This document shows positions 35,454 to 44,126 of a stretch of 64,000 nt of DNA, piece by piece (the stretch's first letter is position 1; each line of letters begins with the position of its first letter). Origin of the DNA: Filobacillus milosensis (lineage in GTDB: Bacteria; Bacillota; Bacilli; Bacillales; Alkalibacillaceae); contig NZ_SOPW01000010.1 in assembly GCF_004402015.1 (NCBI RefSeq), positions 62,001 through 126,000 on the forward strand, written 5' to 3'. A program made the translations under genes and the position numbers. The notes under the pieces were generated by a model that was not told the origin of the DNA, did not search any database, and saw only the letters and a list, made by a program, of their open reading frames with translations.

Positions 35454-35527
35454 ATATGTCCCTTTTGAAACCATAGACCTAGGTCAACCGTAGTAATGTT
35501 GGAATCAAAAATAAAGGAGGTTACTCA

Positions 35528-36454
35528 TTGAGTCAGATAGCATTAGAGTTAAAGGATGTTAAAAAGACAATAAGTAAAAAAGAGATTATTAAAGGGCTAA
35601 GTTTTAACGTTAAACAAGGAGAGGTTTACGGTTTTATCGGGCCGAATGGGGCAGGTAAAACTACGACAATTCGTATGATTGTAGGGTTAATGAAATTATC
35701 GGATGGCGACATTAAAGTGCTTGGTAAAAGCATTCAATCAGATTATAGTGAAGCTGCCAAAAATATTGGGGCAATTGTTGAAAACCCTGAACTTTATCCA
35801 TTTATGTCCGGGTGGAAAAACCTAATCCACTTCGCTAATATGTATGAAGGCATTTCAAAAGACCGCATTAGAGAAGTGGTTAAATTAGTAGGCCTTGAGA
35901 AAGTAATTAATGATAAAGTAAAAAAATATTCGCTAGGAATGAGGCAGCGATTAGGTATTGCCCAGGCTATATTACATAAACCTTCTGTATTAATTTTAGA
36001 TGAACCAACAAATGGTTTAGATCCTGCTGGTATTCGAGAAATTCGTCAGTATATCAAAGATTTAGCTGTGAAAGAAAATGTTGCAGTTATTATTTCGAGT
36101 CACCTGCTATCAGAGATTGAGCTGATTTGTGATCGAATTGGAATTATTAAGCATGGTGAATTAATCTCTGAACGATCAGTTAACGATCAGGATGATTCAA
36201 AGTCAGAAGAAACAAAACAGAAAGTGTTACTTGATGTGGAACAGGTGGACCATGCTGAGGGCATATTAAAAGAACTTGAAATCCCTGTAAACCGTGAAGG
36301 GGGCCAGCTTTTTGTGGAATTAACTCGTCAAGAAGTGCCTGGCATAGTTAAGCAACTTGTGAATAAAGATATTGCAATTTATACTGTTGCAACCACTAAA
36401 GTAACTTTAGAAGATGAATTCCTAGAGTTGACAGGGGGGAACGTCATTGAGTAG
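35528..36454 (+). CDS. ABC exporter ATP-binding protein (BcrA/DrrA-like)
   Basis: 308 residues: Walker A GPNGAGKTT at 38-46, signature YSLGMRQRL near 137, Walker B VLILDEPTN near 157, and a C-terminal extension of about 90 residues usual in BcrA/lantibiotic-immunity type ATPases. TTG start at 35528 with GGAGG 7 nt upstream. The permease follows with an 8-bp overlap. It probably exports an antimicrobial or lipid; the substrate is unknown. Confidence 0.85.
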   Translation: MSQIALELKDVKKTISKKEIIKGLSFNVKQGEVYGFIGPNGAGKTTTIRMIVGLMKLSDGDIKVLGKSIQSDYSEAAKNIGAIVENPELYPFMSGWKNLIHFANMYEGISKDRIREVVKLVGLEKVINDKVKKYSLGMRQRLGIAQAILHKPSVLILDEPTNGLDPAGIREIRQYIKDLAVKENVAVIISSHLLSEIELICDRIGIIKHGELISERSVNDQDDSKSEETKQKVLLDVEQVDHAEGILKELEIPVNREGGQLFVELTRQEVPGIVKQLVNKDIAIYTVATTKVTLEDEFLELTGGNVIE

Positions 36455-37421
36455 ATTTTTCAAGCTTTTATTTAATGAATTGATGAAAATATTTGTTAGA
36501 AAAACCACGTGGGTTATGTATGGTATTCTTACCGTAATTGTCATTGCAGGTATTATTCTAACAATCACTACTGACCAAATTGAAACCGAGTATTCGGACA
36601 ATTGGCGTGAAGAATTAAAGCAGGAAAATGAGAACTTGGCAGAAGAAAACGCTGAAATGAAACGAGGTAGTGAAGAGAGTGGTATAGATTTTGGGGTTAC
36701 TTATTTCGAAGAACAAATTAATAAAAACAATTACTACTTAGAAAATGATATTAAACCACTTAACTATGGGGCATGGCAGCATGTATTAGATAATGCTGGA
36801 TTAGTATCACTAATAAGCTTATTCACAATCATTATTGGTTCTGGAATCGTGTCGAGTGAATTTAGGTGGGGGACGATTAAGTTGCTTCTAATCCGACCAG
36901 TTTCACGAACCATGATCTTAGCATCAAAATTTGTTGCTGTACTACTTTTTGCTTTATTTACGTTAATTTTCTTATGGATTGTATCATTCATTTCAGGAGC
37001 TATTGTTTTCGGCTTCGAAGGATTTAATCCAAGTATTGTCCTGCAAAAAGCTGAAGGCCTCGTGTATGTACCTTTAGTAGGTGAAGTGCTAACAGAGTAT
37101 GGTTACAACCTTGTAAACCTTGTTATGATGACGACCTTTGCATTTATGATTTCTACCATCTTTAGAAATAGTTCAATTGCTATTGGGCTAGGGATATTTT
37201 TGATGATGGGTGGAAATATGGTTGTTCAAATTTTCTCAGAGTATGACTGGGCTAAATTTATTCTTTTTGCAAATACAAACCTGAGACAATATGAAACAGG
37301 AAACGTGTGGATCGATGGCATGACATTAGGATTTTCGATTACGATGTTGATTATATATTTTGTTGTATTTATCGTATTGTCATGGGTCTTCTTCAATAAG
37401 AGAGATGTGGCAGGTCAATAA
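36447..37421 (+). CDS. ABC-2 type exporter permease
   Basis: 324 residues with six membrane helices. A soluble loop of about 75 residues after the first helix is predicted coiled coil (REELKQENENLAEENAEM), as in BcrB/NosY-like permeases with an extracytoplasmic loop. TTG start at 36447 after GGGGGG, overlapping the ATPase stop. A short TGCG/CGCA hairpin with a T-run lies at 37463-37480. Confidence 0.8.
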   Translation: MSRFFKLLFNELMKIFVRKTTWVMYGILTVIVIAGIILTITTDQIETEYSDNWREELKQENENLAEENAEMKRGSEESGIDFGVTYFEEQINKNNYYLENDIKPLNYGAWQHVLDNAGLVSLISLFTIIIGSGIVSSEFRWGTIKLLLIRPVSRTMILASKFVAVLLFALFTLIFLWIVSFISGAIVFGFEGFNPSIVLQKAEGLVYVPLVGEVLTEYGYNLVNLVMMTTFAFMISTIFRNSSIAIGLGIFLMMGGNMVVQIFSEYDWAKFILFANTNLRQYETGNVWIDGMTLGFSITMLIIYFVVFIVLSWVFFNKRDVAGQ

Positions 37422-37462
37422 TTATTGTTCCATCACACCAAATTGAAGCATGTGTTGAACAT

Positions 37463-37480
37463 TGCGTTAATCGCATTTTT
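37463..37480 (+). terminator. Short terminator-like hairpin after the ABC exporter
   Basis: TGCG-TTAAT-CGCA followed by six T. The stem is only 4 bp, so its strength is doubtful. Confidence 0.4.
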
Positions 37481-37528
37481 TGAAGGTCCTAGACCAATAC
37501 ACCTACGGGATCTCATGAATTAATAAAA

Positions 37529-37567
37529 ATGCCTCAGAAGGTCATTATTTCATGACCTCTGGGGCAT
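37529..37567 (-). terminator. Rho-independent terminator of the betaine-binding operon
   Basis: A long stem ATGCCTCAGAAGGTCA/TGACCTCTGGGGCAT (mismatches inside), followed on the minus strand by TTTTTATT. It lies 6 bp past the stop at 37574. Confidence 0.85.
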
Positions 37568-37573
37568 TAAATA

Positions 37574-38455
37574 TTATTCACTAATCCATTTATCAACGGT
37601 ATCACGGTTTTCTTCAATCCACTCAGCAGCAGAATCTTCGAATGATTTACCTTCTTCTTCATAAGCACTCATCATTTCTTCAAGCTCAGAAACTTCAATG
37701 TTCCACTGAGATAATATTTCATATGCTTCAGGGTATTTCTCTTCGATACCTTTATATGAAAGTACATACACATTGTCATATTTTAAATGTCCTTGAGTAT
37801 CTTCTAAAAATTTAAGATCATACTTAGCGAACATAGAGTGTGGTCTCCAACCTGTAATGATAAACGGTTCTTTATTATCATATTTAGATTCAATGACACC
37901 CATCATAGCAGCTTCACTAGATGGTAATAATTCAAAACCTTCTAAGTTATAATCTTCATCATTCATCACAGAATTAGACAGTTGAACAATACCAGCACCT
38001 TCACCGATCGTCACGATCTCACCGTCGAACTTTTCTGCCTTACCTTCTAAGTCTTCGATTGTCTCTTCTTCAACATATTCTGGTACAACCCATCCTAAAG
38101 GAACTTCTTCATAACTCGTTGAGACTTTTTGTAGGTCGTCTTTGTATTCATTCCATAATTTTTCTTCAGTATATGGCAACCATGCATCCATGAAGAAATC
38201 AACTTCTTCGTTTTTCATCCCTTCCCAGATGACGGGTTGATCCAATAGTTTAATTTCAACCTCATAACCCACTTCTTCTAGAATCTGTTTAGCGATTTGA
38301 GTAGGTGCTTCTGTACTTGTCCACGAAGTTTGGCCAAATACAATTTCTCCTTTACTTTCGCTACCACTATTTTCTTCAGAATCGGAACCTGAACCGCCAC
38401 AAGCAGCTAAAATCAATACTGTTGTTAACATCATAGTTGTTAAAATCTTTCTCAT
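37574..38455 (-). CDS. Glycine betaine-type ABC transporter substrate-binding lipoprotein
   Basis: 293 residues: lipobox LILAAC (Cys19), then an OpuAC/ProX-type binding fold starting GEIVFGQTSWTSTEAPTQIA. Trp residues placed for a cation-pi cage (VIWEGMKN, DAWLPYTEE, ITGWRPHSMF) suggest a quaternary ammonium ligand such as betaine, carnitine or choline. No ATPase or permease is adjacent, so it must use another transporter. It is the last gene of an operon with an isochorismatase-like hydrolase and a GbsR-type regulator. Confidence 0.85.
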   Translation of the reverse strand: MRKILTTMMLTTVLILAACGGSGSDSEENSGSESKGEIVFGQTSWTSTEAPTQIAKQILEEVGYEVEIKLLDQPVIWEGMKNEEVDFFMDAWLPYTEEKLWNEYKDDLQKVSTSYEEVPLGWVVPEYVEEETIEDLEGKAEKFDGEIVTIGEGAGIVQLSNSVMNDEDYNLEGFELLPSSEAAMMGVIESKYDNKEPFIITGWRPHSMFAKYDLKFLEDTQGHLKYDNVYVLSYKGIEEKYPEAYEILSQWNIEVSELEEMMSAYEEEGKSFEDSAAEWIEENRDTVDKWISE

Positions 38456-38460
38456 ATCTA

Positions 38461-39132
38461 TTAATCTCCCTTTCTTTCTAGTGTTAAGCTTTTATATTTC
38501 TCTCTTAAATTTTCTGGAGTGAATTGCATGGAATCAGCTTCCTCAGCTCCCCAGCAATCATACTCTTCGCCTTGTAATTTTCTCTTTATATTAGGCGTAT
38601 TATAAACTTTTAAGTTATAAACCCAATTCGCCATCGTTGCCATCGCAGACATGTGTGCACCTTCATTCGATGCAGAACAAATATCGTGAACGAGATGAAT
38701 GTTGTAATCCCTGAAGTACGCATCAAAAACAGATGTCATGAGGCAGCCATCCGTTACAACGCCACCTATGATTAAGTCTTTTACCCCTAAGTTTCTAAGC
38801 ATGAGATCTAGGCTTGTTTCGTAGAAGGCGCTCCAACGATATTTATCAATGACAACATCATCAGTTTCAGGTTTGATTTCATCCAAAATTTCAATTTGGT
38901 CGGTGCCGTTATTGTAATAGTAAGGCGTACCATCGTCCTTAAGCGGTTCACCGACCGATAATCCAATACGATCAGTACGGTTAATTTGTTTTGTATATAT
39001 AATGGGTATATTAGACGCTCTACAAGCCTCAATCAGTTCTTTAGCATTTTGAACCACTTTCTCCATGCTATCTAGTCCAAAGTGAGACTCTTTTTGTAAA
39101 TCAATTAATACTAGTGCTGTTTGGTTCTTCAT
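38461..39132 (-). CDS. Isochorismatase-family cysteine hydrolase
   Basis: 223 residues. The catalytic triad of the family is present: Asp11 in LVLIDLQKE, Lys in VIDKYRWSAF near 98, and Cys in GVVTDGCLMTSV near 131, preceded by the cis-peptide GG-V. Members hydrolyse amides or N-carbamoyl groups. Its position between a betaine-type binding protein (5-bp gap) and a GbsR-type regulator (12-bp gap) suggests an amide or betaine-related ligand, but this is inference. Confidence 0.8.
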   Translation of the reverse strand: MKNQTALVLIDLQKESHFGLDSMEKVVQNAKELIEACRASNIPIIYTKQINRTDRIGLSVGEPLKDDGTPYYYNNGTDQIEILDEIKPETDDVVIDKYRWSAFYETSLDLMLRNLGVKDLIIGGVVTDGCLMTSVFDAYFRDYNIHLVHDICSASNEGAHMSAMATMANWVYNLKVYNTPNIKRKLQGEEYDCWGAEEADSMQFTPENLREKYKSLTLERKGD

Positions 39133-39144
39133 AAGATGACTCCT

Positions 39145-39678
39145 TTATTTCTCTTTTGGGACGCAATTAAAAATTTCTCTAGACTCTAAGGTGTTAGCCA
39201 GGCGCATAATCCAATCCAAATACTCCTTTGCCTCACCAATTGATTCTAAGTCACGATTAGCGATTCGTTTGGCATCTTCGCTATCAGGATTCTTTGAAAT
39301 TTCTTCGATGGTTGGTTCAGTTTGGTCGATCGCTTTTGAAATAAGGCTTCGTTCAAGTCGAATCATTTTAACGAAAAAGTTTAAAAAGTTCTTAAGAAAG
39401 TCTTTTTCGGCAATAAAATGATCTTTTCTTTCGCCCTTTTTCCAAACCTTGGTTACCATTTCAGTTTCCATAAGTTCACGAATCCCATTACTGACACTTG
39501 CTTTACTCATGGCAACTTGATCTTTGATTTCATCTAATGTCATGGGTTCTTCTGAGAAATATAAAACACCGTATATTCTTCCAACTGACGGAGTAACCCC
39601 GTATATAACCATGGATTGTGCAATCGCGCTCACGATGACGTCCTGTGATTCTTGAAGTTTTTCAGTATGTTGGCTCAA
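39145..39678 (-). CDS. GbsR-family (MarR-like) transcriptional regulator
   Basis: 177 residues: a winged helix at about 30-95 (GVLYFSEEPMTLDEIKDQVAMSKASVSNGIRELMETEMV), a helical C-terminus and the KGERKDHF wing typical of GbsR/OpcR. These repress choline/betaine uptake and synthesis genes and respond to choline or betaine. It is the first gene of a three-gene operon, with AGGAGG before the ATG. It probably controls its own operon. Confidence 0.85.
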   Translation of the reverse strand: MSQHTEKLQESQDVIVSAIAQSMVIYGVTPSVGRIYGVLYFSEEPMTLDEIKDQVAMSKASVSNGIRELMETEMVTKVWKKGERKDHFIAEKDFLKNFLNFFVKMIRLERSLISKAIDQTEPTIEEISKNPDSEDAKRIANRDLESIGEAKEYLDWIMRLANTLESREIFNCVPKEK

Positions 39679-39857
39679 TATATTATCCTCCTTTATAAAA
39701 ATAGAAAAGTAGTTAATTAATTTGTTTAATTTATATTATATATTTTATACAAAATGAATTAAATGTCAAATCATGTTGAATAGCGAGTATATTTTTTCCA
39801 AATTCGTAAAAATTAAAAAGGGTCAGATAGTTGATTCAGTCATTGGGGGGACTTTAA

Positions 39858-40433
39858 ATGAGTTATAATGAGTATTGGCAAAAAATATATCGTGTCATGG
39901 AAGAGTGGAATAAACTCTCAGAGAGCTACTGGCGAGATTATTCCGGGTTTTCATCGTGGCAATTTTGGGTTATCCTGGCAATGGTAGTTATTCCTTTAAT
40001 TGTTCTAATATTCGCCGTGGATCGAAGAAGAATCTTTGAAGTTCTTTTCTTTGGTTATACCGTGCACATTTTATGGGATTATATTAATGATTTTTTAGAG
40101 ATTCACTTATTTTTTGTTCATAATTACTTCTTAACAACAATGCTTCCGTCTGCGTTTAATATGACTGCTTCCGTACTCCCTGTGGCTTTCCTTTTGCTTT
40201 ATCAATACTGTACAAATCATAATAAGAACTTTTATTTGTTGACATTGGTTCTTAGCGGAATCTTTGCATTTGGAGCAGCGAGTTTGGAAGAGATGATAGG
40301 TATGGTTGATATTAAAAATGGATTTAATAAATTTTATATTTTCTTAATTGATGTTGGAATTGCTTATATTGCTTATTGGTTTACGAGGTTTATTTTAAAA
40401 GTAAGGAAACGGGCTGGAGTGCAAAGTGAATAG
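39858..40433 (+). CDS. CBO0543-like membrane protein
   Basis: 191 residues with five to six membrane helices and conserved aromatic/acidic positions (FGYTVHILWDYINDFLEI). The pattern resembles the CBO0543 family of Firmicutes membrane proteins of unknown role. GGGGGG lies about 9 nt before the ATG. It is divergent from the GbsR operon and convergent with the PlcR-like regulator. Confidence 0.6.
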   Translation: MSYNEYWQKIYRVMEEWNKLSESYWRDYSGFSSWQFWVILAMVVIPLIVLIFAVDRRRIFEVLFFGYTVHILWDYINDFLEIHLFFVHNYFLTTMLPSAFNMTASVLPVAFLLLYQYCTNHNKNFYLLTLVLSGIFAFGAASLEEMIGMVDIKNGFNKFYIFLIDVGIAYIAYWFTRFILKVRKRAGVQSE

Positions 40434-40446
40434 GGGAAAGTAAAAA

Positions 40447-40466
40447 AAGGAGACGAGGGTCTCCTT
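40447..40466 (-). terminator. Rho-independent terminator of the PlcR-like gene
   Basis: An 8-bp perfect stem AAGGAGAC/GTCTCCTT with a GAGG loop, then TTTTTT on the minus strand. It lies 4 bp past the regulator stop. Confidence 0.85.
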
Positions 40467-40470
40467 ATGA

Positions 40471-41379
40471 TTATACTTTTTCATAATTAAATAAGTCTCT
40501 AATTTTTTTGATATTCTTTTCTATTATTGGCATGGATCCGAAGTTATTACTCAAGTTACTTATGACTTTAGCTTTTTCTAAATGCTCTAATGCTATTGAG
40601 TATTTTTTTAATTCTTTATGATTTACGCCTAAAATAAAGTGTAATTGTCCAAAACCGAATAGAGAATTTGTTTTTTGACAATTAATAATCCCTTCTTCTG
40701 CATATTTTATTGCTTCCTCAGGTTTATGCTCAAGTGTGTAAGCTCTAGCTAAATTATATAAAATTAATGTCAACAGGTCATTATCATGTATATAAGGAAG
40801 ACTTTCTATTGCTACTTTAGCATCTTTATAGATTACAATAGCTTTTTCGAAACTTCTGATTTCACTGATATCAATAAACAAATTTGCTTTATTAATTAGT
40901 ATTTGAATTTCGCGCTCAGAATAAGACTTAGTACTCGTATTACAAAGTTTTAAAGCTTCTTCCAATAGTTCTAAAGCTTCGTAGTGATTTTCATCTAAAA
41001 AACGCTTACAAAGGGATTTATGCCATAGAATAAATTGCTTAAATTTATTGTTGTTCATCAAAGGGGTTCTTTCTTCTCGTTTTATTAATTCTCTTAACAT
41101 TTCATAATCGTCATTTTTTACAAGTTCTCTTGCCTCTAACTCAACTTCTAATGCATAATCAACTCTTGAATTATATGTTGAATCATAGAAATAGTTAATA
41201 TCTACACCTAGTCTTTCTGCAATTTGAAATAAAATATCTGCAGCAATAGCTAGCGAACCATTTTCAATTTTGCTAATATAAGCTTGCGTACATATTCCCT
41301 CACATAGTTCTTTCTGGGTAATCTTGAAATATCTTCTTAATTCATAAATTCTTTTACCTATTTCCTCACGAGTATCCAA
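40471..41379 (-). CDS. PlcR-like RRNPP quorum-sensing regulator (HTH + TPR)
   Basis: About 302 residues: an XRE helix-turn-helix (about 5-60; ITQKELCEGICTQAYISKIENGS) and then tetratricopeptide-like helical repeats to the end. Length and the HTH wording (ITQKxLxxxIC, ISxIExG, FYD after the domain) match PlcR (about 285 residues) better than NprR or AimR. PlcR-type proteins are activated by a re-imported processed peptide. TTG 41379 is chosen: GGAGGG lies 8 nt upstream; the ATG at 41412 has no ribosome site. A divergent small exported-peptide gene lies at 41561. Confidence 0.8.
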   Translation of the reverse strand: MDTREEIGKRIYELRRYFKITQKELCEGICTQAYISKIENGSLAIAADILFQIAERLGVDINYFYDSTYNSRVDYALEVELEARELVKNDDYEMLRELIKREERTPLMNNNKFKQFILWHKSLCKRFLDENHYEALELLEEALKLCNTSTKSYSEREIQILINKANLFIDISEIRSFEKAIVIYKDAKVAIESLPYIHDNDLLTLILYNLARAYTLEHKPEEAIKYAEEGIINCQKTNSLFGFGQLHFILGVNHKELKKYSIALEHLEKAKVISNLSNNFGSMPIIEKNIKKIRDLFNYEKV

Positions 41380-41397
41380 AAAAATTCCCTCCAAAAG

Positions 41398-41413
41398 TAT
41401 GAAATATTCCAAT
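41398..41413. promoter_or_regulatory. PlcR-box-like site
   Basis: TATGAAATATTCCAAT fits the known PlcR box TATGNANNNNTNCATA at all but the last two fixed positions, and its core TGNAATATTNCA is a perfect palindrome. It lies 19 bp upstream of the regulator start codon and 148 bp before the peptide gene. Function is inferred from similarity only. Confidence 0.4.
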
Positions 41414-41560
41414 GTTTATATTTTTTGAGAAAATCAAAGGAAAACAAAGATAATTCCTTCTGAGATGTTCGAAATCAGCTGTAATCGCTAATACGAGCAT
41501 TTTAAAATTCTGATACTATCTAATTAGAAAGTTGAAACAGATAAATAGGAGGTGAAAAGA

Positions 41561-41710
41561 ATGAGAAAGTTACTAGGTATCGCAGTCATCACTGCACTGA
41601 TTGTTGGTTTCTCTGTAAACGTAAGTGCTGGTGATCTAAACGATTCAGTTATGCAAGCTGAAATGTTTGGTAAAAGCCAAGGGGACAATGATTTAGGTTC
41701 TCTAGACTAA
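41561..41710 (+). CDS. 49-residue exported peptide, candidate signalling pro-peptide
   Basis: MRKLLGIAVITALIVGFS starts a typical Sec signal peptide, with a likely cleavage after VSA (residue 23). The remaining 26 residues are hydrophilic and end in GDNDLGSLD. AGGAGGTGAAAAG lies directly before the ATG, one of the strongest ribosome sites in the window, and a terminator follows at 41781. Size and layout match PapR of the B. cereus group (48 residues with signal peptide), and the PlcR-like regulator is divergent next to it. The mature peptide is not predicted with certainty. Confidence 0.7.
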   Translation: MRKLLGIAVITALIVGFSVNVSAGDLNDSVMQAEMFGKSQGDNDLGSLD

Positions 41711-41780
41711 TACCAACTTACTTAACTCAAAGCATTTCCTTATAAGTCGTCCATATTTTTTATTCGTCCATAATTTTATA

Positions 41781-41825
41781 TGCTACCAGAAATTATAATA
41801 GATTTTTGGTAGCACTTTTTTTACA
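41781..41825 (+). terminator. Rho-independent terminator of the peptide gene
   Basis: A stem TGCTACCA-AAA/TTT-TGGTAGCA followed by CTTTTTTT. It is 70 bp downstream of the 49-residue ORF and 150 bp before the EAL gene. Confidence 0.8.
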
Positions 41826-41975
41826 TAATATCTTAAAACTATAAAAATATAAAGGTTATTATTACCAACATTTTCATAGACTTAGGTATATTATAATGTA
41901 TTTACATAATTTTTTTTACTATAAATGTCGAATTTTGTAGTTTAAAAGTCATATTAATCGGGAGGCTCTTGTTGT

Positions 41976-43355
41976 ATGGGGGAGAAGCGTCTAGCTAATG
42001 AACACAGAGTGTTAAGCCCGGAGGATTTTGTCGAAGGTTATCAATATATTACGGAATATTTGAATGAGGGTATACCACTCCGGGATGTTTTGAAGCGTGC
42101 ATTGAAATATTTCGAAGATCGACTGGAAGATTCGTATTGTACAATCATGTTAATGGACGAAGATAGTACCGAGTTTATTGGAGGTGTAGGGTACACACTT
42201 CCAGATAAAATGGTTGAAGAGTTTACAAATATTCGCTTGTATGATGGCTTAGGTACTTGCGGTACAGCAGTGGTGCGTGGAGAATTTGTTTTTACTCCTG
42301 ATATGAATAATGACCCGAAATGGAAGAACTATCTTTATATTGTTCAACCATATCAATTGAAGTCTTGTTGGTCTGTACCTGTCTTTAAACCAGGATCACA
42401 AGAAGTTATTGCAGCCTTTGCCACTTATTCGAAAAATTTTAAGCAATCTCCAAGTCAAGGTGAGATTGATACTTTGAATGCTTATAAAGAGTTAATTGCA
42501 CTTATTATTTCTAATTATATGAATGATAATAACGCAGTCTTGGAGTCATCAGTGACTACAGATCAACCTTTTAATAAGATGGCAGACTCGCCTGAGGAAT
42601 ACGCTAACTTGATTAAAGAATCATTAAAACAAGGTGAGATATTCCCTTATTATCAACCTATTTTTAAAGGTGAACATCATGAACTTTATGGGGTTGAGGC
42701 ATTAGCAAGATGGGATCACCCTGAGTTTGGCGTCATATCGCCTATAGATTTCATTGAACACGCAGAAACTTATCAATTTATTGACTGGCTCGATGAAGTG
42801 ATATGTCATAGAGCTTGTAGTGATATGAAGCAGTTGATGGATGAGTCTGGGAAAGAGTTTATCTTATCTGTTAATGCGTCAGCGATTCATATTAAGCAAG
42901 AGGGTTTTGCTAAACGCATAGAACGCATTTTAAACGACACACAATTTCCGGCGAAGTTATTATCTATAGAAATAACGGAAACATCATTAATGGAAAACTT
43001 GAAAGATGCAGCTGTAACGTTTCAACAGTTAAAAAAGTTAGGCGTTAAGGTCTCGATTGATGATTTTGGTACAACCTACTCATCATTAAACTATTTAAAA
43101 TATTTACCGGTTGATACGATTAAGTTAGATAAAACATTTATTGATGATGTTGATAAGAGTCCAGTTGATCGTCGAATTTGTAAAACGATTATTCAGCTAG
43201 GAATGGATTTGGAGTTAGATGTAATTGCTGAAGGTGTCGAGTATGAAAAGCATTTATCGATTATCCGTGACTTTGGCTGTGAAGTATATCAAGGATTTTA
43301 CTTCAGTAAACCTTTAGAACTGCAGAATTTGAAGGATTATCTAATAAGTATATAG
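41976..43355 (+). CDS. GAF-EAL cyclic-di-GMP phosphodiesterase
   Basis: 459 residues: a GAF domain (about 20-180) and an EAL domain (about 210-455). Catalytic elements look intact: EALARW at 241-246, IEITETSLMEN, SIDDFGTTYSSLNYL and KLDKTFI, then EGVE. It should therefore hydrolyse c-di-GMP to pGpG under control of a GAF-bound signal. No membrane segment is seen. GGGAGG lies 10 nt before the ATG. The Tad pilus operon 3 kb away is preceded by a c-di-GMP riboswitch, giving a plausible local circuit. Confidence 0.9.
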   Translation: MGEKRLANEHRVLSPEDFVEGYQYITEYLNEGIPLRDVLKRALKYFEDRLEDSYCTIMLMDEDSTEFIGGVGYTLPDKMVEEFTNIRLYDGLGTCGTAVVRGEFVFTPDMNNDPKWKNYLYIVQPYQLKSCWSVPVFKPGSQEVIAAFATYSKNFKQSPSQGEIDTLNAYKELIALIISNYMNDNNAVLESSVTTDQPFNKMADSPEEYANLIKESLKQGEIFPYYQPIFKGEHHELYGVEALARWDHPEFGVISPIDFIEHAETYQFIDWLDEVICHRACSDMKQLMDESGKEFILSVNASAIHIKQEGFAKRIERILNDTQFPAKLLSIEITETSLMENLKDAAVTFQQLKKLGVKVSIDDFGTTYSSLNYLKYLPVDTIKLDKTFIDDVDKSPVDRRICKTIIQLGMDLELDVIAEGVEYEKHLSIIRDFGCEVYQGFYFSKPLELQNLKDYLISI

Positions 43356-43386
43356 TCACCCCCTAATATTTATATAGATGTAATTG

Positions 43387-43411
43387 GACTGCCAATTGAG
43401 GCGGTCTTTTT
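43387..43411 (+). terminator. Rho-independent terminator of the EAL gene
   Basis: GACTGCC/GGCGGTC stem (one T-G pair) with a 6-nt loop and TTTTT. Confidence 0.7.
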
Positions 43412-43505
43412 ATTTACGGAAAGTTGAGAATAAGCTAGAAAAAGGAAAATATATCCTTGTTGTCGAATATAATTATATAGAAATGTCATAAAAGGAGGGT
43501 TGTGT

Positions 43506-44061
43506 TTGACTACTTTAAAGGCAGCAGAAACGATTACACATAAATTCACAGGTGAAAGAATCACGTTTTTAGAGACAAGTGCAGATACGGATGGAGCGTA
43601 TGAATACATTGAAGTATTTTTACCTCCTGGTGGTGAAGGTCCACCACTACATTACCATATGAAATTTGAGGAAGAGTTTGAAGTTAGAAGGGGAGTTAAA
43701 GGTTGTTAGGGGAGATGAAGGGCATATTTTAGTGGCTGGTGAACAAATTGCGGTTCCGAAAGAGACGAACCATATGTTCCTTAATGCTTCAAATCAAAAG
43801 CCGGTTACCTTTCGCGTTAAAATTACCCCTGCTCATCGCTTTGAGGATTCCATGCGGATTTTGTATGGATTAATGCGAGATGGCAAATCTGATGACAAAG
43901 GCATACCAAAAGATAAGGTACATTTAGCTTTAGCCCTGGAAATGCAAGATTCTCGAATGGTGGAATTACCCTTTTTCTTACGTTATTTAATGAAACGTTT
44001 AGTTAAAAAGGGTAAGAAAAAAGGCATTGATCAAGAATTAATAGAGAAATATGCACGATAG
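43506..44061 (+). pseudogene. Frameshifted cupin-domain protein
   Basis: Two frames together make one cupin of about 185 residues. The first (TTG 43506, AAGGAGG 7 nt upstream) gives the N-terminal half with metal motif GEGPPLHYHMKFEEEFEV. At about 43682 it shifts and stops at 43709, while LEGELKVVRGDEGHIL...PKETNHMF continues in the next frame to 44061. A net +1 (for example loss of two T after GAAGTT) separates them. Either the gene is inactive or this is a sequence error. The C-terminal 60 residues are a helical tail seen in related Bacillaceae cupins. Confidence 0.75.
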
Positions 44062-44126
44062 TTACATTGGGGGATGCATGAAGGAGTAATGTACGGTAGC
44101 ATTTAAGTAGTCAAAGGAGTGTTTAC

